Assembly: GCA_011049455.1 (NCBI GenBank) | Contig: DSBL01000060.1 | Coordinates: forward strand, 1 to 64,000 | Source: Desulfonatronum sp. | GTDB taxonomy: Bacteria > Desulfobacterota > Desulfovibrionia > Desulfovibrionales > Desulfonatronaceae | Length of the DNA stretch: 64,000 nt | Direction: 5' to 3' | Program-made: the position numbers and the translations under genes | Shown here: positions 1 through 8,146 of the stretch, in pieces | Numbering within the stretch: position 1 is the first letter of the stretch | How the letters are laid out: each line of letters opens with the position of its first letter | Notes under the pieces: model-generated | What the model saw: the letters and a program-made list of their open reading frames with translations, nothing else | Told to the model about the DNA's origin: nothing | Databases searched by the model: none

Positions 1-26
1 GCCAGGGAGGGCTAGCCCTCCCTGGC
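1..26. terminator. Perfect 26-bp palindrome GCCAGGGAGGGCTAGCCCTCCCTGGC, possible terminator of the minus-strand unit
   Basis: Perfect self-complementarity read directly. Lies just 3' of the minus-strand ORF ending at 43. Any U-tract on the minus strand would be outside the window. Confidence 0.5.
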
Positions 27-42
27 CTCCTCCACCAAGCCA

Positions 43-471
43 TCACCTGAATGAAATTGCAGAGCTTGACGTACACAACTGCAAATTTGTTCCCCGGGCT
101 GATTCACCTGCATCCCCTTGTGTCATTGAAGATGAGACCGCTGCCTGTTGAGAAATAAATGGAGGGCGGTTAGGAGTCTCAAGCATAAAATCAGCACCAG
201 TCATCGTTTCGGTCAGGGAGATGGTTCGTCGGACGATGTCCAGCTCTGTCAAACAGGCGTAGCCGGGTGAAGACACTCGATCTGGATGAACCAGCAGCAC
301 AGCTCGAAACGTTTTCAACTTAATTTGAGAAACGCGTAATGCTCCCACCTCGCCGGTCTGCCTGTCCACTTCGATCATTCTTTTGTCGTCCGTAGCGGCG
401 ATCTTCCGCCCGGTGGCCATTTCCAGCAAACCGGACAGGAAAGCCACGCCCTGATTGAGCACAGCTTCCAT
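43..471 (-). CDS. Hypothetical protein; N-terminus resembles short Desulfovibrio-type proteins, C-terminal ~100 aa of unclear origin
   Basis: ORF MEAVLNQGVAFLSGLLEMATGRKIAATDDKRMIEVDRQTGEV...; last gene in the minus-strand direction after cbiO. Confidence 0.5.
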   Translation of the reverse strand: MEAVLNQGVAFLSGLLEMATGRKIAATDDKRMIEVDRQTGEVGALRVSQIKLKTFRAVLLVHPDRVSSPGYACLTELDIVRRTISLTETMTGADFMLETPNRPPFISQQAAVSSSMTQGDAGESARGTNLQLCTSSSAISFR

Positions 472-498
472 CTTTTCCGGAGTCCGGCGCCGTGCCGG

Positions 499-1158
499 TC
501 ATGATGCTGCCGGCATTGCGAATTGTCGCAGGGTGAGGCTGGCCAATAGCGCCTGATCGTGGCTGGCCACCACCATGGTGCAGGAAGAGTTCGCGAGTAT
601 CCGCCCCACCAGTTCCCTGGAGCGGGTGTCCAGGTCGTTGGTGGGTTCGTCCAGGAGCAGGACACTGGGCTGCATGACCAGCACCACGGCCAGGCTGATC
701 AGACGCTTCTGTCCGCCGGACAGGGTATGGGGCTGACGATGGGCCAGATGGGCCAGATTCAACTCATGCAGCAGGACCAGAGACCTTTCCAGAGCCTCGG
801 CCTGGGAGCAGCCCAGGTTCAAAGGACCAAAGGCCACGTCCTCCAGGACCGTGGGCGAGAAAAGCTGGTCGTCCGGATTCTGGAACACAAGGCCCACTGT
901 ACGGCGCAGGGCCGCGATATCCGCCTTTGTGCGCACGGCCCGGCCCTGGAACAATAACTCTCCTTGGTCCAGGGAGACCAATCCCACCAGAGTCAACAGC
1001 AGGGATGTCTTGCCGCTGCCGTTGGGACCGACCAGCCCGACCCGTTGCCCCGTGCATAGTTCAAAATCCAGATTTTCCAGCACGGGCTCAAAAGCGCCGG
1101 GATAACGGACACGGGCGTTGCGCAGGGCCAAAAGCGGCTCGTTGTTCACAGCGGCCAC
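499..1158 (-). CDS. cbiO: Energy-coupling-factor cobalt/nickel ABC transporter ATP-binding protein
   Basis: Walker A GPNGSGKTS, signature LSGGQKR, Walker B VLLLDEPTNDLD; adjacent to cbiQ and cbiM. Confidence 0.92.
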   Translation of the reverse strand: MAAVNNEPLLALRNARVRYPGAFEPVLENLDFELCTGQRVGLVGPNGSGKTSLLLTLVGLVSLDQGELLFQGRAVRTKADIAALRRTVGLVFQNPDDQLFSPTVLEDVAFGPLNLGCSQAEALERSLVLLHELNLAHLAHRQPHTLSGGQKRLISLAVVLVMQPSVLLLDEPTNDLDTRSRELVGRILANSSCTMVVASHDQALLASLTLRQFAMPAAS

Positions 1159-1904
1159 CGGTCATGCAGGCAGATGAGCACCGGCACCATGCCCAGGGCC
1201 GCGACCAAGAGGATTTCCCGCCATCCCAGGGCAGGCGAGGCCAGGGTGTGAAACCGTCCGGTAAAGCCGCGCAGGAGCATGGCCCCGTGAATGCGCTCGG
1301 CCCTGGAAAGACTGCGCAACACGGTTTGACCCAAGAGCACGGCATAGGTTCTGTAGGTGTGCATGGTGCATCGCGGGGAAAAGCCGCGGGCCAGGGCGGC
1401 CCGGTGCAGCCGATGAAACTCGTCGCGGACAAGAAAAACCTGACCATGGGTGAACGCCAGCAACAAGGTCAATTTGCGCGGCAGACCCAGGGCTTGCAGG
1501 GCATGTGACAGCGCCGGAACCGAGGAGGTGCAGACCATGGCCATGAACACCAGCAGCAGGGTGTTGCCCTTCACGGCGATACGCAGGGCCAGCTCCAGGC
1601 CGTCCAGGCTGATCCAAGGAATGCCCTCCGGGGTTTTGCCGGGATAGGACAGGCCGAGAACAAAGCCCAGGACCAGGAAAAAAACATTGGCCGGGGCCAG
1701 GCGCAACACTGCGTTTTGCAGACGGACACCCGCGGCAAAAGTCAAAACCAGGGCAAAAAGCAAGGCCGCAAGGGCCGCGTCAAAACCCCGGATCGCGGAT
1801 ACGCAAACCATGCACAGGCCCGCGGCCAACAGTTTTGCCCTGGGGTCCACGCGGGACAGCAGCCTTGAATACCCGTTGGATAATTCAGTGATTTGCATGA
1901 ACAC
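1146..1904 (-). CDS. cbiQ: ECF transporter transmembrane protein CbiQ
   Basis: Hydrophobic ORF with an ARG motif region (AERIHGAMLLRGFTGRF); overlaps cbiO by 13 bp. Confidence 0.88.
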   Translation of the reverse strand: MFMQITELSNGYSRLLSRVDPRAKLLAAGLCMVCVSAIRGFDAALAALLFALVLTFAAGVRLQNAVLRLAPANVFFLVLGFVLGLSYPGKTPEGIPWISLDGLELALRIAVKGNTLLLVFMAMVCTSSVPALSHALQALGLPRKLTLLLAFTHGQVFLVRDEFHRLHRAALARGFSPRCTMHTYRTYAVLLGQTVLRSLSRAERIHGAMLLRGFTGRFHTLASPALGWREILLVAALGMVPVLICLHDRWPL

Positions 1905-2097
1905 GAATGAACACCTCTCGCGTGTGGCCTATCAGTGATGGGATGGTTTTCATTTGGACAGGCGGTTTACAAATCCCATGTGCAAGGAGCAATCCGGCAC
2001 CTGCTGGAGATGTTCATTTCAAAATACCGGCAGGCATGACAACTCAAGGAGGTGCCAAAGATGCGCCGCGTGCAATTGGAAGCATTTCAACCCCTTG

Positions 2098-2685
2098 TCA
2101 ACGCCTGCGCAGCAGCCAAAAGCCCAGACTGGCCAGCCCGATGATGTAGCCGATGCCGCCCAGAATCTCCGTGATGCCCGGACCGGACCGGGCCAGGGCG
2201 AGGACGTCCCGGCGCAGCGGCGCCACCTCCTGACTGACGGTCTCTTGCACCAGTCGCCGGATCTCTTCTCTATCGAAAAGATGCGCGGGTTCCAGGACCG
2301 AGCGCGCCGGGGAAACGTTTGGATCATCAGCGGTCGTTTCGGGCCCGGCCGGCGCGATCTCCTCGGCGCCAATGGTCACTTCGGCCAAATGCCCCGCCCC
2401 GTCGCTGGCCCTGACCAACAGGGACCGACCCGAGGACAAGACTTCCATGGGCAGAGCCGACTCGAAAAGGCCCCGCTCATCGGCGTGGACCGTCAGGATC
2501 TCATCCCTGCTCAGCGCATCCTGAACCGCGATCTTGGCATTGGCGGCAAACGTGCCGTCTCCGAAGGCAACCTCGCCCATGAGTTGATCCCCCTGGATCC
2601 AGGCCATGAGCAGCAATTTGTGGCCCATGGCGGGCTGCGTCGCCCAGCACAGGACAAGCACGGTGAAAACAAGACGCTTCAGCAT
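2098..2685 (-). CDS. CbiL/NikL-like accessory protein of the cobalt/nickel ECF transporter
   Basis: MLKRLVFTVLVLCWATQPAMGHKLLLMAWIQGD...: signal peptide, Ig-like segment, C-terminal TM. ATG at 2683-2685 overlaps the end of cbiM; the longer 329-aa ORF start is rejected. Confidence 0.8.
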   Translation of the reverse strand: MLKRLVFTVLVLCWATQPAMGHKLLLMAWIQGDQLMGEVAFGDGTFAANAKIAVQDALSRDEILTVHADERGLFESALPMEVLSSGRSLLVRASDGAGHLAEVTIGAEEIAPAGPETTADDPNVSPARSVLEPAHLFDREEIRRLVQETVSQEVAPLRRDVLALARSGPGITEILGGIGYIIGLASLGFWLLRRR

Positions 2686-3308
2686 GGCATCGCTTCTCCT
2701 GCGGATGTCATCCGACCTGCCAGCAAGTCCGGCCTGGTTCGTCCCAAAAAACCAACCGCGAACATGGCCACCAGGCCTTCGACGGCCGCCAGCGGAAGAT
2801 GGGCGGCCACGACCAGTTTCGCCGCGACAAGAAAACCCTGGTCCGTCAATGTCAGGGCCAGGGCCGTGAGCAGGGCCGTGCCCAGGACAGCGCCCGCGCC
2901 TGCCGCGAAGCCCGCCACCAAGGCCGTCCTGCCGCCACGGGCCAGCAATGCGCGCAGCAGACATCCGCACAGCACGGCCGGCAAGGCCACGGTGCATGTG
3001 TTCACGCCCAAAACCAGCAGGCCACCGAACTGAAAGAGCACGGCCTGAAGCAGCAAGCCCACGAACAACACCGGGAATGCGATCCAACCCAGAAGTAAAC
3101 CGGCCAGACCGTTGAGCAGCAAATGCACGCTGCTTGGCCCCAGCGGCACGTGGATCAATGAACCGACAAAAAACGTCGCGGCCAGAACCGCGGCCAGGAT
3201 CAGCCGATTTTCTTCCAGTCGGCGCAAGCCGATCCAGATGCCGACAAAGGTCGTGGCCGCCCCCGCAGCCAAGACCGGGACGGACAGGACACCTTCAGCA
3301 ATGTGCAT
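2679..3308 (-). CDS. cbiM: Cobalt/nickel ECF transporter S component CbiM
   Basis: Begins MHIAEGVL, the conserved metal-binding N-terminus of CbiM/NikM; multiple TM segments. Confidence 0.92.
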   Translation of the reverse strand: MHIAEGVLSVPVLAAGAATTFVGIWIGLRRLEENRLILAAVLAATFFVGSLIHVPLGPSSVHLLLNGLAGLLLGWIAFPVLFVGLLLQAVLFQFGGLLVLGVNTCTVALPAVLCGCLLRALLARGGRTALVAGFAAGAGAVLGTALLTALALTLTDQGFLVAAKLVVAAHLPLAAVEGLVAMFAVGFLGRTRPDLLAGRMTSAGEAMPC

Positions 3309-3526
3309 GCACTGCCTCCTTATTAAAGCGCATCACCGCAAAACCGGCCGCCAGACAGGGCCTTGCGCATCTGATGGCTGTTTTACGACCGGCCGCGAGG
3401 CTGAAAATGAAAAACAACCGGCTATGTCGCGAAAACGAGGTTCAGTGTCGGCACGAAATCGGAAGGTGGGAGAATGGGCCGGACATCCCCTTTCGCGGCA
3501 AACACCCGTTGCCTCGGGGCCTCATG

Positions 3527-3710
3527 TCGGCAGGTCTTCTGGCTCCCCCCTTGGATACGTTCTGCCTTCCCGTCCCGTCCCGCTTTCACGGAACTTTTGG
3601 ACAGTGGCGTCATTCTAAACGCTCCACTCCAAAACAAGCTGGGGTTACAGCGGCGGGTCCGCTCCGGCTTTGCACCGGATTCCCTGTTCGTCTCCACGAT
3701 GGAGAACCGA
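3527..3710 (-). promoter_or_regulatory. Cobalamin (B12) riboswitch upstream of cbiM
   Basis: Minus strand contains the B12 box AGCCAGAAGACCTGCC (3529-3544), GCCACTGTCC, and the 5' core GAACAGGGAATCCGGTGCAAAGCCGGAGCGGACCCGCCGCTGTAACC. Confidence 0.95.
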
Positions 3711-3961
3711 CATGTTTTGAGATTTCGTAATCAGGAACGTGGCAGGAGTCAAATGCCCAAGAAACAGCCCAACCGTTGCTCAGATGCGCAACATCTCCAA
3801 GCGTTGCAAAGGATGCAGCCCGAGGATATGCCGAACAGGCAAACCGGACTCAAGGCTCGCCTTTGCAGTTCCATGGTGTTGTGGGAATCTCTCTCAAGAG
3901 ACGAGGCGGAAAAGCTCGTGCCGAAAGCGCGGACCATGGCAACAAATTCCAAAAGAGGCTT

Positions 3962-4750
3962 CTACACGTCGATTTCGCCCCGCAAATATGTGACGGCCTG
4001 GCCTTTGATCTTGACCCGATCGCCGTCATCCCGGCAGAACAGCTCCCCCCCGCGGGCCGAAAGCTGCAGAGCGTGCAGGTCTTTTTTCTTCAGGCGCTTG
4101 GACCAATAGGGGATCAACGTTGAATGCGCGGAACCCGTCACCGGGTCTTCGTTCACACCGACATCGGGCGCGAAAAAACGCGACACGAAATCCACCTTTT
4201 CCCCCGGCGCGGTGACGATCACGCCCAGACAGTCCCATTTCCAGAGCAGCCCGAAATCAGGATGCATGTTCCGGACGTCGTCCTCGTTCTGAAAGACCAT
4301 CAAGTAGTCTCGTGACCGCAGAACTTCCACGGGCGTCTTCCCCAGGGCCCGCTCCAGCTCAGCCGGGCTCTCGCACGCCGCCGGAGGTCTGGAGGGAAAA
4401 TCCAGAACCAGTCTTTCCGTCTCCCTGACGACGCTCACCTGGCCGCTCCTGGTCTCGAAGACGATTCGATCCACTCCTAAGCCGATTTCCGTGAACAGGA
4501 CATGCGCGGGCGCCACGGTCGCGTGACCGCAAAGGTCCATCTCCAGCGACGGGGTGAACCAGCGCAAACCGTAAACATCCCCCTGTTCAACGACAAAAGC
4601 CGTTTCGGACTGGTTGTTTTCAAAAGCAATATTCTGCATCACCTCGTCCGGGAGCCAGCCCGACGGCAGAAGGCATACACCCGCCGGATTGCCCTTGAAG
4701 AGATGCTTTGTAAACACGTCAATCTGATAATAGGGAATTCTCATCGCCAT
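3962..4750 (-). CDS. PhzF family isomerase
   Basis: IPYYQIDVFTKHLFKGNPAGVCLLP..., GHATVAPAHVLF, DVGVNEDPVTGSAHSTLIPYW motifs. Confidence 0.9.
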   Translation of the reverse strand: MAMRIPYYQIDVFTKHLFKGNPAGVCLLPSGWLPDEVMQNIAFENNQSETAFVVEQGDVYGLRWFTPSLEMDLCGHATVAPAHVLFTEIGLGVDRIVFETRSGQVSVVRETERLVLDFPSRPPAACESPAELERALGKTPVEVLRSRDYLMVFQNEDDVRNMHPDFGLLWKWDCLGVIVTAPGEKVDFVSRFFAPDVGVNEDPVTGSAHSTLIPYWSKRLKKKDLHALQLSARGGELFCRDDGDRVKIKGQAVTYLRGEIDV

Positions 4751-4775
4751 CCTCGTTCAGTCAAACGTTGCGCCC

Positions 4776-5237
4776 TCACTCGTCTTCCTCGTCATAATCC
4801 GGATACTGCGGGGGAGACTGGCCCACGGATTTGACAATGAGCACGCTCTTTTTCCTCGAGCTGCTTTCCTTGATTGACTCGACGCGAATCCGGTGCCACC
4901 AGTCGTCTCCAAAATCAAAAAGATAATGAAAGACGTCTTTTTCTTCCAGGTTCACGTCATCAATCTTGGTTTTGGCGGTGGACCGCTTTTTTCTGCCGTA
5001 CCCCATGAAATCATCCATGCCCGCGGGATGGGTGATCTCCAGGGCTTGGGTTATCGCGCGAAAGCTTTTCGTATCCGCTTTGGTGATGAAAAACGAGTAC
5101 AAATGCGGATCAAAGCGGTCAAACGCCGCGAAAATGGCGTCGTGCAGATCGTCAAAGGTGCTGTTCCCGCTGACCTCGATGATTCTGTAGACCTTGGGGA
5201 TGCCCATGATCGAAACCTTGAACTGATACTGGTTCAT
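4776..5237 (-). CDS. Plasmid pRiA4b ORF-3-like family protein
   Basis: MNQYQFKVSIMGIPKVYRIIEVSGNSTFDDLHDAIFAAFDRFDPHLYSF... matches the fold signature of this family; start set at MNQYQ. Confidence 0.75.
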   Translation of the reverse strand: MNQYQFKVSIMGIPKVYRIIEVSGNSTFDDLHDAIFAAFDRFDPHLYSFFITKADTKSFRAITQALEITHPAGMDDFMGYGRKKRSTAKTKIDDVNLEEKDVFHYLFDFGDDWWHRIRVESIKESSSRKKSVLIVKSVGQSPPQYPDYDEEDE

Positions 5238-5500
5238 GAAAGACCTCCATACGGTGAAAGGGATGAACGCGAAGCGCATGGGTCTGCTCCGTGAAGTGTC
5301 CCGGCGACAGAACAAGGCCGGATATTCCCGGACCAGGAAGCTAAATGCTTTTCTCCTGCAAAACGATTCATCATGCCGTTAAACCATCATCCAACGCGAA
5401 TCAAGCGCCAAGCGCAACGTGCTCTTTAGCAAGGATTAGAAAAGCAGGCGCAACGGACTTTCGGCTCCAATCGCGCCGCCGCTATTCCTGCATGACCTAG

Positions 5501-5525
5501 AAAAGCCGGGACCAAGGCCCCGGCT
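5501..5525 (-). terminator. Hairpin terminator downstream of the porin gene
   Basis: Minus-strand AGCCGGGgccttggtCCCGGCTTTTC. Confidence 0.6.
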
Positions 5526-5556
5526 CTCCGTCGAAACTCAGCATGAGCCGAGAAAT

Positions 5557-6891
5557 CTAGAACTGGTAGACCATCCCCAACACGCCTCTGTACAGGGCGT
5601 CCTTGGCCAGATCGCCGCGGCCCATGCCCATGTCGTCCAGAGTGACCTTACCGCAGGCCAGCTCCAGGATCATGGCCAGATTCTCATACATCTGCCAGGT
5701 GGTGTTGAAGTCCACTTCCCAGTAACTGTCCTTGGTGGTCATCAGGAAGAAGTTGTCCTTGTGGTTCGTGCCCCTGGCATAGGCGACCACGAACTCGTGG
5801 GACAGGTTCTCCATGAATGTGATGTCCCGCAGGGCAAAACCCACGGCCCACAGTCCGACAGCCCCTTCGTCGGCTTGATATTCCATGGGGTCGAGTTCGA
5901 CCAGGAGCCCGCGCAAGAAATTATCCTGGGCGAATTCCGTGCCGCCGCCGTAGCCCACGCCGCCGATGCTCACCGAGCCGCCATCCGTGCCGATGACCGG
6001 CATGCGCTTGCTTTTTCCTCCGGTCAGGAAGCCGGAGCCTTCCCCGCTTTCATACAGGAAGAACAATTCCGGGGTGACCATGTCCATGGCATACTGCACG
6101 GCCAAGTCCGCGATCCAGCCGGACTGCTTGAAGTCGTCCGACCACTTGACCTGACCGTAGTTGAAATCGCCCATGATCGTCACGGGATCAAGCATGTTTG
6201 CTTCGAAGTTCAGGCCTGCATGCCCCATGACGGCGTTTTTCGGGTTGTCCAGCTCGTAGAGGTTGAAATCCTTGCCCCACCGGGAAACCGCGGCAAAAGG
6301 GTTCAGGCTGACCCCGTCCAGGCTGACGGGCAAAACGGCCAAAAACACGTCCACCTCGTCGTCCCATTTCTTGCCGGGGTCGTCCGGATTGATCGTGGCC
6401 AGGTCGTAGGGCCGGGCCCAGCCCAGGGTCAGGCCGACCCCGTCAGTGAACGGCAGGTGCCCGACCAGCGCGGCCACATCGGCTTCCAGGATATGCGATC
6501 CCAAGGTGCCGGGCAGGGCCACCGGCTGCAGCCCGGCCTTGAGGTTCAGGTCCCCGGCGGGCAGGTTGAAATCAAGAAACGCATGTCTGGTTTTGACGTT
6601 CACGCCGTCGGCGTTCAAGCCGCCGCCGTTATCGCCGCCCCAGGTCAGATTGCCGATTTCCAGCTGCAACACGCCCTTGAGGTTCTCGCTGGCAATGAGC
6701 TCGAAAATGGTGCGCATCCGCTGCATGGCCGTAAACGTGTCCCACTTTTCGTCGCTGTTAAAGGCGGGATTCTTGATCGCGTCAAAATGCACCCGCCAGG
6801 TGCCCTTGGCCTTGATCTCCACGGCCTGGGCCGTTCCCGTCATGGCAAGCAGAAAACAACCGAACAGCACAATTGCCAAAAACCGTCGCAT
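5557..6891 (-). CDS. Outer-membrane (homotrimeric-type) porin
   Basis: MRRFLAIVLFGCFLLAMTGTAQAVEIKAKGTWRVHFDA...: signal peptide, beta-barrel-like pattern, terminal VYQF. Start preceded by AAGGAG. Confidence 0.8.
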   Translation of the reverse strand: MRRFLAIVLFGCFLLAMTGTAQAVEIKAKGTWRVHFDAIKNPAFNSDEKWDTFTAMQRMRTIFELIASENLKGVLQLEIGNLTWGGDNGGGLNADGVNVKTRHAFLDFNLPAGDLNLKAGLQPVALPGTLGSHILEADVAALVGHLPFTDGVGLTLGWARPYDLATINPDDPGKKWDDEVDVFLAVLPVSLDGVSLNPFAAVSRWGKDFNLYELDNPKNAVMGHAGLNFEANMLDPVTIMGDFNYGQVKWSDDFKQSGWIADLAVQYAMDMVTPELFFLYESGEGSGFLTGGKSKRMPVIGTDGGSVSIGGVGYGGGTEFAQDNFLRGLLVELDPMEYQADEGAVGLWAVGFALRDITFMENLSHEFVVAYARGTNHKDNFFLMTTKDSYWEVDFNTTWQMYENLAMILELACGKVTLDDMGMGRGDLAKDALYRGVLGMVYQF

Positions 6892-7024
6892 GAACTTACT
6901 CCTTTTCTTGAATGTTGCATGTTGAAGCCAATTGTCTTTGGACAATGCCGCATATTGTCGGCTACGCCTCATCGCCTTCATCCCTCGGCATGACCGGTGC
7001 TGCCCTTCCCTCCCTCTTAACCGA

Positions 7025-7303
7025 CTACATTGAGCCGTACAGGCATCTGCGCAAGGTGGACACCCCGCAGGAATGGAGCATATGCACGGGGATATTCCTG
7101 GTCTTGGCCACGTGCATGGCCTCGTTTTTGGCCCGATGGGATATTTTGTTCGTGAAGATGATGATCCGCTCGCTTTTGCCCAACTGGGCCGCGATGGTGT
7201 TCTCCTGCCCGGTGAAAATTTTCAAGTCCACTCCGGCCTTTTTGGCGGTTCGCAGATAATCCTGTTTAAGGCGGTCCATCCCGCCGATCAACGTCGCGCA
7301 CAT
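7025..7303 (-). CDS. DUF2325 domain-containing protein
   Basis: MCATLIGGMDRLKQDYLRTAKKAGVDLKIFTGQE...IIIFTNKISHRAKNEAMHVAKTRNIPVHMLHSCGVSTLRRCL. Confidence 0.75.
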   Translation of the reverse strand: MCATLIGGMDRLKQDYLRTAKKAGVDLKIFTGQENTIAAQLGKSERIIIFTNKISHRAKNEAMHVAKTRNIPVHMLHSCGVSTLRRCLYGSM

Positions 7304-7381
7304 GTCTGGCTCCTTTTGATTTCGATCAGCATTGAATACGGCATCTGCTTCGCACGGAATCTGTATCACCGTCGGGATCGA

Positions 7382-7690
7382 TCAGCTCGTGATGACTGAT
7401 CCCGATTTCCACGGCGATATTCCAACGACTCGGGAATCCTCGCCGCCTGCCTGCTGCGGCGTCGACCCCGGCGACGCAGGCAGGTCAATGGCGTCACGTT
7501 GTTTTTTGCGTTGTGCGCACTTGCACACTTTGCATTTGCCCGAGCATTGGCAGCCGTGATGTTGGGACTTGACCTGGATGACCCTCTGACCGTCCAGGGA
7601 CAGTGCGGATTCCCCGGTAAATACTTCTTCCAGACGCAGATGCGGACTGACCATGCTTTCCCTACTCTCGATATGAAATGTCGGTTCCAT
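7382..7690 (-). CDS. Small Cys-rich hypothetical protein with CxCxxxCxxCxC cluster
   Basis: MEPTFHIESRESMVSPHLRLEEVF...HHGCQCSGKCKVCKCAQRKKQ; next to DUF2325. Confidence 0.6.
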   Translation of the reverse strand: MEPTFHIESRESMVSPHLRLEEVFTGESALSLDGQRVIQVKSQHHGCQCSGKCKVCKCAQRKKQRDAIDLPASPGSTPQQAGGEDSRVVGISPWKSGSVITS

Positions 7691-7778
7691 GACCTGTTCT
7701 CCATTTTGTTGATGATATCCGGCCTTGTCAGCCAATGAACGTACACCTCAGGAGCATGAATAGATCATAATAAAGAAA

Positions 7779-7803
7779 ATAAATTTCATTATCATTTATA
7801 ATG
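7779..7803 (-). promoter_or_regulatory. Candidate Fur-like site upstream of the Cys-rich/DUF2325 genes
   Basis: Minus strand ATAAATGATAATGAAATTTATT contains an exact GATAAT hexamer flanked by weaker ones; imperfect match. Confidence 0.35.
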
Positions 7804-8026
7804 CATTTTTCGCCTGCTTCCGCAATGCTCCGACCATATTTTTTACTGCAAAATCAGTTGATCGTGGGATTGCGCGTCTAACGTACCCGGTATAGTTCGT
7901 TTGCGGCCTCAGGGCTGTTAGACCGCCCCTGTCTCACCGAACAAATCGTTGCCAAGTGCTTTTAAGTTTTCAGCAGGATTTTCTCGCACCTTCAAGCAAC
8001 GGTCCTTCCCTTTCAGCACAAAGAGG

Positions 8027-8073
8027 CAGGAAGGAGGTAAACATTTCCCCGCCAGTAAAACACCTCCTTCCTG
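8027..8073 (-). terminator. Inverted repeat downstream of the DUF4198 gene, possible terminator/attenuator
   Basis: CAGGAAGGAGGT (8027-8038) / ACCTCCTTCCTG (8062-8073), 12-bp perfect arms. Confidence 0.4.
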
Positions 8074-8146
8074 TCCAATAAATCCTCGACCTCTTCAGTA
8101 GTTTTCCCGGCTGCTGATCACCATATGTCCCATAATTGCTAAAACG

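Noticed and set aside
1954-3033. 359-aa plus-strand ORF antisense to the cbiL-like and cbiM genes
   Set aside because: Overlaps two strongly supported genes; repetitive low-information translation.
2686-3087. N-terminal extension of the cbiL-like ORF (329-aa version)
   Set aside because: Would run through cbiM in another frame; a signal peptide begins exactly at MLKRL (2685).
3422-3697. 91-aa minus-strand ORF between the cobalamin riboswitch and cbiM
   Set aside because: Entirely explained by the riboswitch sequence; no RBS or domain evidence.
5761-6993. 410-aa plus-strand ORF antisense to the porin gene
   Set aside because: Composition (His/Gly/Gln/Val rich, no recognisable domain) is typical of antisense shadows of a GC-rich gene; the minus-strand porin has a signal peptide and RBS.
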